Assembly (NCBI RefSeq): GCF_023195835.1
Contig: NZ_CP096199.1
Location: forward strand, 1,178,001-1,242,000
Origin: Vibrio sinaloensis
GTDB lineage: Bacteria > Pseudomonadota > Gammaproteobacteria > Enterobacterales > Vibrionaceae
Direction: 5' to 3'
Length of the DNA: 64,000 nucleotides
In this document: positions 57,172-64,000 of the stretch, one piece after another
How the letters are laid out: each line of letters starts with the position of its first letter
Position numbering within the stretch: position 1 is the first letter of the stretch
Program-made: the position numbers and the translations under genes
The notes under the pieces: model-generated
Databases searched by the model: none
What the model was told of the DNA's origin: nothing
What the model saw: the letters and a program-made list of their open reading frames with translations, nothing else

Positions 57172-57714
57172 GTGGCGTTATCCCGACGAGATTTCTTAAA
57201 ACTATCCGCAAGTGGCATAGTCATAGCAAGTTGTACGCCGAGTATCGCATTGGCTTCTTACGCAGGACGACCGCGTTCACTTGCATTAACCAACTTGCAT
57301 ACCCAAGAAGCACTAGAAACCTGTTACTTTGATGGCGCGCAGTATGTGTCGCGCGAGTTACGTCGTCTTAACCATTTATGTCGCGATTTTAGACGTAACG
57401 AAGTCCATCCGATGGACAAACGGTTGTTTGATCAAATCAGCTTGATTCAAACCGAACTTGGAGTCGATGCAGAAGTGCAGATCATTTCTGGTTATCGTTC
57501 GCCTGCCACCAATGAAGCACTGCGTGGCCGCTCAAGTGGCGTTGCCAAAAAGAGCTATCACATGCTGGGTCAGGCGATAGATTTTCGCCTAGATGGTGTT
57601 GACCTTAAACGTGTGAGAGATGTGGCTCGCGAACTCAAGTTTGGTGGGGTGGGCTATTATCCGCGCAGTAACTTTATTCATATTGATACTGGCCCAGTTC
57701 GCTATTGGGCGTAG
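57172..57714 (+). CDS. mepK: MepK-like murein endopeptidase (DUF882, M15)
   Basis: 180 aa, start GTG 57172 with AAGG upstream. A Tat signal (SRRDFLKLSASG) is followed by a metallopeptidase M15 domain with ISGYRSPATNE, KKSYHMLGQAIDFR (metal-binding His and Asp) and FIHIDTG. E. coli MepK (YcbK) cleaves 3-3 (and some 4-3) cross-links, the product of L,D-transpeptidases, which matches its neighbour. It is separate from the transpeptidase by 182 bp of AT-rich DNA. Confidence 0.88.
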   Translation: MALSRRDFLKLSASGIVIASCTPSIALASYAGRPRSLALTNLHTQEALETCYFDGAQYVSRELRRLNHLCRDFRRNEVHPMDKRLFDQISLIQTELGVDAEVQIISGYRSPATNEALRGRSSGVAKKSYHMLGQAIDFRLDGVDLKRVRDVARELKFGGVGYYPRSNFIHIDTGPVRYWA

Positions 57715-57793
57715 TTGATGGCGTCGTCGAGTTGTCAAATGGGCCGTCAAATGTCATAGTTCTGCCAGTTTAGAAATATCTCAAGGTTTCCCT

Positions 57794-58450
57794 ATGTCGT
57801 TAAAATACCAAGTCGTCCCTGTGACGTCATTTTCTCAAAACTGCTCGATCGTCTGGTGTGATGAGACGATGGAAGGCGTTGTAGTAGACCCTGGCGGTGA
57901 TGTAAAGCAGTTGGCGACCCTTATCCAAGAGTTAGGGGTGAAAGTGGTGAAATTGGTGCTCACGCATGGCCATCTTGACCATGTTGGCGGCACAGAGCCA
58001 TTGGCACAAGCGTTGGGTGGTGTGGAAATCGTTGGCCCACACAAAGCAGACAACTTTTGGCTGCAGGGTTTAGAGGGGCAGAGTCAGATGTTTGGCTTCC
58101 CTTTAACCCAAGCCTTTGAGCCAAACCAGTGGTTAGACGAGGGTGACCAAGTTCATTTTGGTCAGCAGGTGCTTAATGTCATCCATACTCCTGGTCATAC
58201 CCCTGGTCACGTGGTTCTGTTTAGCCAAGAAGCGAAGTTAGCTTTCGTTGGCGATGTGCTATTCAATGGTTCTGTCGGTCGAACGGATTTCCCTAAAGGG
58301 GACTTCGACACACTGATCTCCTCGATTAAGACCAAGCTTTGGCCGCTGGGGAATGACGTGCGTTTTGTACCGGGGCATGGTCCAGAATCAACCTTTGGTC
58401 GAGAGCGCGCCAGCAACCCGTTTGTAGCCGATGAAATGCCGCTCTACTAA
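57794..58450 (+). CDS. gloC: Glyoxalase II-like metallo-beta-lactamase (GloC/YcbL)
   Basis: 218 aa. The metal-binding motif THGHLDHVGG, GHTPGH and GDVLF are those of the glyoxalase II branch of the metallo-beta-lactamase fold. E. coli GloC (YcbL) hydrolyses S-lactoylglutathione. It follows mepK, the same order (ycbB-ycbK-ycbL) as in E. coli. Ends in a hairpin. Confidence 0.9.
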   Translation: MSLKYQVVPVTSFSQNCSIVWCDETMEGVVVDPGGDVKQLATLIQELGVKVVKLVLTHGHLDHVGGTEPLAQALGGVEIVGPHKADNFWLQGLEGQSQMFGFPLTQAFEPNQWLDEGDQVHFGQQVLNVIHTPGHTPGHVVLFSQEAKLAFVGDVLFNGSVGRTDFPKGDFDTLISSIKTKLWPLGNDVRFVPGHGPESTFGRERASNPFVADEMPLY

Positions 58451-58462
58451 AATATCAGTCAT

Positions 58463-58497
58463 TAACAGGGCCGCATTTCGCGGCCCTGTTAGTTTTT
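58463..58497. terminator. Bidirectional terminator
   Basis: A 12-bp stem TAACAGGGCCGC / GCGGCCCTGTTA followed by TTTTT on the plus strand; its right arm overlaps the stop codon of the minus-strand gene at 58489. Confidence 0.9.
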
Positions 58498-59175
58498 CAG
58501 CATATCGTCGAGCTCTGGTTCTGCAGCGGCCAAATATCGCCGTGCCAAACCAACGAACTCTTCCGGCTCACGGTCTAAATCCTGCGCAGCAATAAAAATA
58601 TCGTAATCAAAGTAGCGTCGTTGATAACGCATGCGATTGGCCAGCATCGCTTGCAGCCCTTTAAACTCTTCGCCCTCTGCATTGGTGTACACTGACGAGT
58701 CAAGCACCATATCTTCGAACTGTTCACCTTGTTTATTTTGGCGAGCGCCTAAATAGAGTAGGGCTCGCTGGCCGAGCAGAATCTCGGTCGCTATACGTGG
58801 GCATATGCTATTCAAATAGGGCGAGTAGTGCTTGAGCTTAATGCCTATCCACGGCAATGGTTGATGCCAGCCGTCTTGGTTGTAAGTACAGATACCAATC
58901 TTTTGAATGTTGTTCCATTTGACCACCCAGCCGCCTTTAAACAAATGTTGCTGAAAGTGCGTCGCGGTCAGGGTAAATTTCACGGTGCTTTTTAAAATCA
59001 ACAGGTAGCCAAACCCGAGTAGGCAGACAATGGCGACGATCGTGAGCAGTGCTTGTTGCCAACCCGGAGCATATAACATCAGGAACAGGCTGCCGATGGC
59101 AAGAATACCCGACATCCATCGCACGGTAATGGACGAAAAAACAAAAGGTTGATTGGTTAGGTGTACGGTTTGCAT
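58489..59175 (-). CDS. DUF2982-like membrane protein
   Basis: 228 aa. Two hydrophobic segments near the N-terminus (about 22-42 and 44-62), then a cytoplasmic domain with WVVKWNNIQKIGIC and a C-terminal acidic tail (AAEPELDDMLKN). From memory it matches the DUF2982 family; no function is known. It is a single-gene unit. Confidence 0.72.
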   Translation of the reverse strand: MQTVHLTNQPFVFSSITVRWMSGILAIGSLFLMLYAPGWQQALLTIVAIVCLLGFGYLLILKSTVKFTLTATHFQQHLFKGGWVVKWNNIQKIGICTYNQDGWHQPLPWIGIKLKHYSPYLNSICPRIATEILLGQRALLYLGARQNKQGEQFEDMVLDSSVYTNAEGEEFKGLQAMLANRMRYQRRYFDYDIFIAAQDLDREPEEFVGLARRYLAAAEPELDDMLKN

Positions 59176-59394
59176 AGGTCTCGGCTCAATAGGGTTAAAC
59201 CTCTGTTTATATAATCAGTAGTCGAATAATCGATCACATTCAATGCTGATTAAATTGTAGCCTGATGCCAGCATATCGAGCATTTTTGTGGCATAAAGCC
59301 GCAGATGCCCTGTAAATTCAGCGAGAAATTTGCTATAAATCGCGCTTCAAATTTTCACCACTGCTACGTATGCAGTGAAATGGAGAAATACTCG

Positions 59395-59769
59395 ATGAGA
59401 CTTGCTCATAAGCGTAAAGTGCAGCTTAAGCTGCAAAAGCGCATTAAAGCGACAGTTGCAAACGTAGAGGCAACACAGAAAGCGAAGCCTGCAGTTGAGA
59501 AAAAAGTGGCGGCGAAGCCAGCCGCTGAAAAAGTAGTAGCAGCGGTAAAAACAACCAACATTGCTTTGACTCCAAAGCAGCAACAAGTACTCGATATCGT
59601 GGCTAAACAAGCAGACGGTATCAATCCGAAAGGTATCGGCCTAGAAGCGGGCCAAGACGAAGCGAAAGCGGCCTCTTGGGCGACGGGTGCTCTTAAAAAA
59701 CTGCTTGAAGAAAACTTGGTAGTGAAAGAGCAACTGGCTGGTAACAAAGTGATCTACAAAGCCGTTTAA
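59395..59769 (+). CDS. Basic-tailed winged-helix-like protein
   Basis: 124 aa from ATG 59395 (GGAG 9 bases upstream). The first 50 residues are rich in Lys and Ala, with KAKPAVEKKVAAKPAAEK, like a histone-H1-type tail. The rest (LTPKQQQVLDIVAKQADGIN, and a strand near the end, NKVIYKAV) looks like a small winged-helix (MarR-like) domain. It is probably DNA-binding and may be a nucleoid or regulatory protein; not recognised by name. Longer in-frame start at 59305 seems less likely. Confidence 0.68.
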   Translation: MRLAHKRKVQLKLQKRIKATVANVEATQKAKPAVEKKVAAKPAAEKVVAAVKTTNIALTPKQQQVLDIVAKQADGINPKGIGLEAGQDEAKAASWATGALKKLLEENLVVKEQLAGNKVIYKAV

Positions 59770-59810
59770 GCGTCGCTTTTTGGCCTGCTATCGCGGCAAA
59801 TAGCTTTAGA

Positions 59811-59836
59811 AAGCCCTGACTTGGTCAGGGCTTTTT
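59811..59836 (+). terminator. Terminator
   Basis: Stem AAGCCCTGAC / GTCAGGGCTT with a 3-base loop, followed by T's. Confidence 0.9.
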
Positions 59837-60156
59837 CAATTTTACAATCAGTTATTAATATCTTTGTCACATTTACTTCAAAAGACCTCGGATCCTCTCT
59901 CGCGTTTGTCACTACGTATTTTTTCAAAAGCGAATAAAGTATCTTGGTTTGTTATCTTGATGTTTTATATATAGATGATTTTTAGGGCGGGCTTATATTC
60001 TACGTACTTATACGTACGCCTTTGGTCTAACTTTTCGATTCCTTGTTAAATTTTATCCGTGTTCACGCTGATTTCATCTTTATCAATGATGGATCATTCT
60101 TTAATCGCTAAAGAACATATCTGAAAAGGTATGACCCGTTAACAAAGGACGTGAAC
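59837..60156 (+). promoter_or_regulatory. Upstream region of the TRAP transporter operon
   Basis: A 320-bp non-coding stretch. Two TACGTA palindromes lie exactly one helical turn apart (60001-60006 and 60011-60016), a possible regulator site for control by the adjacent sensor system. Promoter boxes cannot be assigned with confidence, and no small gene is convincing. Confidence 0.4.
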
Positions 60157-61248
60157 ATGAGTGTTATTAAAAAATCGCTAAAACGAGTTTTTAAAGGAAC
60201 CGCTATGGCAGCTGCTCTGGCTGTAATGGCAACCTCTGCTTCTGCAGCGGAAAAAGTTTATCGCTTAAAGCTGGCTGAAACGTGGGGTCCAAATTTCCCT
60301 ATTTTTGGTGATGCGACTAAAAATATGGCGAAGATGGCGGAAGAGATGTCGAATGGTCGACTTCAAATTCGTATCGACTCGGCAAACAAGCACAAAGCGC
60401 CACTAGGTGTTTTTGATATGGTTAAATCTGGCCAGTACGATATGGGCCACTCGGCTTCTTACTACTGGAAGGGTAAAGTGCCAAACACTTTGTACTTCAC
60501 CTCAATGCCATTTGGTATGCTGCCTACCGAGCAATACGCTTGGTTCTACTACGGCGGTGGCATGGAGTTGATGGAAAAAGTCTATGCACCACATAACCTA
60601 CTCTCATTCCCTGGCGGTAACACTGATACCCAGATGGGTGGTTGGTTCCAGAAAGAGATCAACTCAGTTGAAGACCTTCAAGGTTTGAAAATGCGTATCC
60701 CTGGTTTTGCGGGTGAAATCCTTGCAGAGCTTGGCGCTAAACCAACCAACATCGCCCCAGGTGAGCTTTACACCTCGCTTGAACGTCGCACGATTGATGC
60801 GCTAGAGTGGGTTGGTCCATCGCTAGACTTGCGTATGGGTTTCCACAAAATCGCCCCTTACTACTACACCGGTTGGCATGAGCCTGCAACCGAGCTTCAG
60901 TTCCTAGTTAACAAGCGTGTTTGGGAGCGTCTACCTGCCGATCTGCAAGCGATTCTGCGCGTTGCAATGAAGACAGCAGCGTACGATATGTACACTCAAT
61001 CTAAGCACGAAAGTGGTAAGAACTGGGCTTCGATCAAGTCAGAATACCCGAACGTAATGGTTAAAGACTTCCCTGAAGAAGTCATGACTGCACTTCGTGA
61101 AGCCAACGACCGCTTGCTGAAAGAGCACGCCGAGAAAGACGCTGTGGCAAAAGAGATCCAAGAGTCTCAAGCGAACTACCTAAGTCAGGTTCGCCCATGG
61201 TCAGACATTTCGCACCGCGCGTACTTAAACAGCCAAGCACAACAATAA
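60157..61248 (+). CDS. TRAP transporter substrate-binding protein (TakP-like)
   Basis: 363 aa. A signal peptide (about 1-31, ASASAAEK) then a TRAP periplasmic binding fold (DctP superfamily). Sequence such as GNTDTQMGGWFQKEI, FAGEILAELGAKP and TIDALEWVGP is like R. sphaeroides TakP, which binds 2-keto acids; so keto acids are the best guess as substrate. ATG 60157 has AAGGA at 7 bases; a GTG at 60151 is less likely. It heads the TRAP operon with the two permease genes downstream. Confidence 0.9.
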   Translation: MSVIKKSLKRVFKGTAMAAALAVMATSASAAEKVYRLKLAETWGPNFPIFGDATKNMAKMAEEMSNGRLQIRIDSANKHKAPLGVFDMVKSGQYDMGHSASYYWKGKVPNTLYFTSMPFGMLPTEQYAWFYYGGGMELMEKVYAPHNLLSFPGGNTDTQMGGWFQKEINSVEDLQGLKMRIPGFAGEILAELGAKPTNIAPGELYTSLERRTIDALEWVGPSLDLRMGFHKIAPYYYTGWHEPATELQFLVNKRVWERLPADLQAILRVAMKTAAYDMYTQSKHESGKNWASIKSEYPNVMVKDFPEEVMTALREANDRLLKEHAEKDAVAKEIQESQANYLSQVRPWSDISHRAYLNSQAQQ

Positions 61249-61256
61249 TAGAAATT

Positions 61257-61327
61257 ACTGGGTGACACAGTCACCCAGTTCAAGCCCAAGAAATTTTTCA
61301 TACTAAAGCGCCGTGTTGAGCGGCGCT
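61257..61327 (+). other. Two hairpins between binding-protein and permease genes
   Basis: CTGGGTGAC / GTCACCCAG-type stem at 61257-61280, and AGCGCCG (61307-61313) / CGGCGCT (61321-61327). Neither has a T-run. They likely stabilise the mRNA of the binding protein or reduce transcription into the permease genes, as is common in operons that need more binding protein. Confidence 0.65.
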
Positions 61328-61352
61328 AATTCAAAATTCCATGGAGTAGGGA

Positions 61353-61886
61353 ATGAGAAGCCTAATATATATCGAGCGAGCGTTTAATCGCCTCGGTGAC
61401 TTCCTCGGATGGTTATCGAGCATCTTGTTTATCTTGCTGCTTGCCAATGTCGTTTATGACGTGGTCATGCGCTATGCGTTCAATGATGTGTCTATAGCAT
61501 TCCAAGAAATGGAATGGCACCTGTTTTCTGCGGTGTTCCTTCTCGGAATTCCTTACGCGATTAAGTCTGGCGGCCATGTTCGTGTTGACCTGTTTTACGA
61601 ACGACTCTCTAACAAGGCTCAAGCGATCATCGACCTTCTTGGTACCCTGTTTTTCCTGTTTCCTTTCTGTTTGCTTGTCGCTTACTACGGCATCGACTTT
61701 GCGCGTGAGAGTTACGAGCTAGGAGAAACGTCAGGCGATCCGGGTGGTCTTCCTTACCGCTGGATCATCAAAGCCATGATCCCGCTATCGTTTTTCTTTA
61801 TGGCAGTCAGTGGTGTCGGTTTGCTGCTCCACTCAATCAATAAAATTATCAACCCTCATCTCATACACGCTCACGGGCAAAAATAA
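61353..61886 (+). CDS. TRAP transporter small permease (DctQ family)
   Basis: 177 aa with four predicted membrane helices (about 15-39, 51-68, 88-110 and 135-156). Features of the small (Q) subunit are seen: a conserved MEWHLF and HVRVDLF, and PYRWIIKAMIPL. It pairs with the large permease downstream, 11 bp away, and the binding protein upstream to make a sodium-driven TRAP importer. Confidence 0.88.
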   Translation: MRSLIYIERAFNRLGDFLGWLSSILFILLLANVVYDVVMRYAFNDVSIAFQEMEWHLFSAVFLLGIPYAIKSGGHVRVDLFYERLSNKAQAIIDLLGTLFFLFPFCLLVAYYGIDFARESYELGETSGDPGGLPYRWIIKAMIPLSFFFMAVSGVGLLLHSINKIINPHLIHAHGQK

Positions 61887-61897
61887 GGAGACAAAAA

Positions 61898-63181
61898 ATG
61901 GTCGGTATTGTAATGTTTTTTGTAGCCTTGTTTGCGCTACTACTTGGCTTCCCTGTGGCGTTTACCTTCGGCGGGATTGCGCTCATCTTTGGTGTTTGGG
62001 CTGAAGGCATGGATATGTTTGCTTTCATGCCATACCGCATCCAATCAATCATGGAAAACACCGTGTTGATGGCGGTGCCGCTGTTTGTGTTTATGGGGCT
62101 GGTACTGCAAAAGACTCGACTTGCAGAGCAGCTGCTAGAATCTATGGGTAAATTGTTTGGTGGTGTTCGCGGCGGGATTGCCATTTCAACGGTACTGGTT
62201 GGTGCACTGCTTGCTGCTTCAACCGGGGTTGTTGGTGCATCTGTGGTCGCTATGGGGTTAATCTCACTGCCTGTGATGCTCAAATATAACTACGACAAAG
62301 GACTGGCCTGCGGCACCATTTGTGCGTCGGGTACTTTGGGCCAAATTATTCCTCCCTCGATTGTACTTATCCTGCTTGGTGACGTGTTAGGCGTGCCAGT
62401 GGGCGACTTGTTCCAAGCCGCGCTGTGGCCTGGCTTAGTATTGGTTGGCGCGTATGTGGTGTACATCCTCATCTACGCCAAGATGAATCCAGAAGCGGCG
62501 CAGGCCATTCCGGCGGATGAGAACCTCAATCGCAGGCAAGAAGTTTTCGTGGCTCTTAAAGCGGTTATTCCGCCGTTGGCATTGATTGTGGTGGTACTCG
62601 GTTCGATTTTTGCCGGTGTTGCGACTCCAACTGAATCTGCAGCGCTTGGCGGTGCGGGTGCCATTGTTCTCGCATTCCTCTATCGCCAGTTTAGCTTCAA
62701 GATGGTGTACGAAGCGGCCAAAGAGACCGTTAAAGTAACCGCGATGGTGTTTGCTATCCTGCTGGGTGCGACGGCATTCTCTATGGCATTTACCTACACC
62801 GGAGGTGACTACTTAGTTGAAGAGTGGATGCTGCAAATTCCGGGCGAGAAGTGGGGCTTCTTGATCATCACCATGTTGGTTATCTTGGTACTGGGCTTTT
62901 TCATCGACTTCGTTGAAATTTGTTTCATCATAGTGCCAATTCTTGCGCCTGTGGCTGAGTTGCTAGGCATCAACATGACATGGTTTGCTATCTTGGTGGC
63001 GATGAACTTGCAAACATCTTTCTTAACACCGCCATTTGGCTTTAGCCTATTCTATCTTAAAGGGGTCGCGCCGAATGGGGTGACAACGAGAGATATCTAT
63101 CGAGGTGTGATGCCGTTTATCGCGATTCAGGTCTTAGTGCTCGCTTCCCTGCTGGCATTCCCTGGATTCTACGGAATGTGA
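61898..63181 (+). CDS. TRAP transporter large permease (DctM family)
   Basis: 427 aa with about 11-12 membrane helices. Typical DctM sequence: PVAFTFGGIALIFG, LFVFMGLVLQKTRLAEQLLE, GVVGASVVAMG and GTLGQIIPPSIVLILLGDVLG. It forms the transport path of the TRAP importer. AAGGAG precedes the ATG. The operon ends with a hairpin; then the sensor gene starts. Confidence 0.93.
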   Translation: MVGIVMFFVALFALLLGFPVAFTFGGIALIFGVWAEGMDMFAFMPYRIQSIMENTVLMAVPLFVFMGLVLQKTRLAEQLLESMGKLFGGVRGGIAISTVLVGALLAASTGVVGASVVAMGLISLPVMLKYNYDKGLACGTICASGTLGQIIPPSIVLILLGDVLGVPVGDLFQAALWPGLVLVGAYVVYILIYAKMNPEAAQAIPADENLNRRQEVFVALKAVIPPLALIVVVLGSIFAGVATPTESAALGGAGAIVLAFLYRQFSFKMVYEAAKETVKVTAMVFAILLGATAFSMAFTYTGGDYLVEEWMLQIPGEKWGFLIITMLVILVLGFFIDFVEICFIIVPILAPVAELLGINMTWFAILVAMNLQTSFLTPPFGFSLFYLKGVAPNGVTTRDIYRGVMPFIAIQVLVLASLLAFPGFYGM

Positions 63182-63221
63182 TCGCCGAGTTACGATTTAG
63201 CAACAACTCCTGCTAAAGTGT

Positions 63222-63257
63222 GGCTGCTTACCTTAGAGGTAGGCAGCCTTTGTTTTT
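63222..63257 (+). terminator. TRAP operon terminator
   Basis: Stem GGCTGC-T-TACCT / AGGTA-G-GCAGCC with one mismatch, followed by TTTGTTTTT. Confidence 0.85.
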
Positions 63258-63270
63258 ATTGGGGAAAGGA

Positions 63271-64000
63271 ATGCCTCTACAAGCAAAACTGATACTACTG
63301 AGTTTGTTACCACTTGTGTTGGTAACCGCCCTAACCAGTTGGATTTCTATCCATCAAGCCAAAACCTTGGGTGAAAAGGAAATTCAAATATTTGAAGATG
63401 GGTTGATCCGCTCCAAAGAGACCGCGCTGAAAGACCACGTCGACCTTGCCTTTGACGCGATTGACCATATTTATAACGACATCAGCTTAGCTGAGCACGA
63501 AGCCAAACAACAAGTGAAAGAGGTGTTGAACAAGCTTCGCTATGGCAAAGATAAAGATGGTTATTTCTTTGCCTACGATGAGTTTGGCGTGAATTTAGTC
63601 CATCCGATACAGCCGGAGCTGGTGGGGCAAAACCTACTCCATATCCAAGATGAAAACGGCGATCATCTGATTGAGGCGCTGCTTCACCAAGCCCAAAGTG
63701 GTGGGGGCTTTCATCGCTATTTATGGCAAAAACCTTCGACAGGTGAGAACGTGCCTAAGCTAAGCTACGCAGCCTGGCTTGATAAGTGGAACTGGATGGT
63801 TGGAACGGGGCTCTATATTGAAGACATCACCAACGAAGTGGCGAACCTAAAATCGGAAGTCAACCGCAACATTGAGACGACGTTCTTCTCGGTGATCGTT
63901 ATCATGAGTGTGACCGTAGGGGTAATAGTGGTTATTACACTGGCCGTGAATCTGCACGAACACCGCCTTGCAGACAAGAGCTTAAAAGAGTTAGCGCACA
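63271..64000 (+). CDS. Cache-domain sensor protein (5' part, runs off the window)
   Basis: 243 codons visible. An N-terminal membrane helix (about 5-27), a periplasmic single-Cache (sCache_2) domain (KDGYFFAYDEFGVNLVHPIQ and WNWMVGTGLYIED) and a second helix (about 209-230). It should be either a sensor histidine kinase or a chemoreceptor; its location just after the TRAP operon suggests a kinase that senses the same keto-acid-like substrate, like DctB. The C-terminal output domain is beyond the window. GGGG precedes the ATG. Confidence 0.85.
   Translation, partial: MPLQAKLILLSLLPLVLVTALTSWISIHQAKTLGEKEIQIFEDGLIRSKETALKDHVDLAFDAIDHIYNDISLAEHEAKQQVKEVLNKLRYGKDKDGYFFAYDEFGVNLVHPIQPELVGQNLLHIQDENGDHLIEALLHQAQSGGGFHRYLWQKPSTGENVPKLSYAAWLDKWNWMVGTGLYIEDITNEVANLKSEVNRNIETTFFSVIVIMSVTVGVIVVITLAVNLHEHRLADKSLKELAH

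Overview
The window looks like a piece of the main chromosome of a Vibrio species. The reasons are the protein sequences themselves (RluB, CydDC, AsnS, TyrR, SdaA/SdaC and RibA of gammaproteobacterial type), a 41-residue trp leader peptide with five Trp codons, and a gene order that as far as I recall resembles V. cholerae chromosome I. I see no rRNA, tRNA, insertion sequence, prophage or CRISPR array. The window is almost fully coding, and most transcription units end in clear rho-independent hairpins.

Layout. 1-1160: start of the trp operon on the minus strand (trpE 5' part, attenuator, trpL, TrpR-operator promoter), divergent from rnm-yciO-rluB. 3979-6258: GGDEF-EAL protein. 6307-10883 (minus): trxB and the cydDC exporter operon, with a possible Fur box before cydD. 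11286-13161: a 2OG-Fe dioxygenase overlapping a class V PLP enzyme. 13211-16678: a zinc-ribbon DUF2797-like protein, a GGDEF protein, sanA and a small membrane protein. 16789-20979: maeA and a divergent HrpB-like helicase. 21189-24597: an unknown 125-aa protein, aspC and an HD-GYP protein. 24899-27379: two small paralogues around a MocR-type regulator. 27498-35022: asnS, a heme-c type chemoreceptor, queD, sdaA-sdaC and nudL.

35108-37355: H-NOX and its hybrid kinase. 37370-40731: pabB, class I fumarase and a small membrane protein. 40853-46088: ycjX-ycjF-tyrR followed by a RimJ-like acetyltransferase and an HD hydrolase. 46108-47827: a hypothetical protein, a 55-57-aa orphan gene behind an unusual structured spacer, and ribA. 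47907-50161: divergent punR/punC. 50342-55333: an iron-regulated group (imelysin, di-heme oxidoreductase, second imelysin, DUF1513 protein) with two good Fur-box/promoter overlaps. 55439-58450: L,D-transpeptidase, MepK-type endopeptidase and GloC, the same set as ycbB-ycbK-ycbL in E. coli. 58489-64000: DUF2982-like protein, a basic-tailed winged-helix-like protein, a TakP-like TRAP transporter and the start of a Cache-domain sensor.

Themes. Signalling genes are dense: one GGDEF-EAL, one GGDEF, one HD-GYP, a heme-type chemoreceptor, an H-NOX/kinase pair and a Cache sensor. The most interesting unexplained items are the two YYWHPDWLHIAED small-protein paralogues, the interlocked inverted repeats at 46647-46694 ahead of an orphan small gene, the CxxCH chemoreceptor, the dioxygenase/PLP pair, and the long inverted repeat in the asnS leader. 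I do not see a clearly new defence or mobile system. Function calls come from recalled family motifs, not searches.
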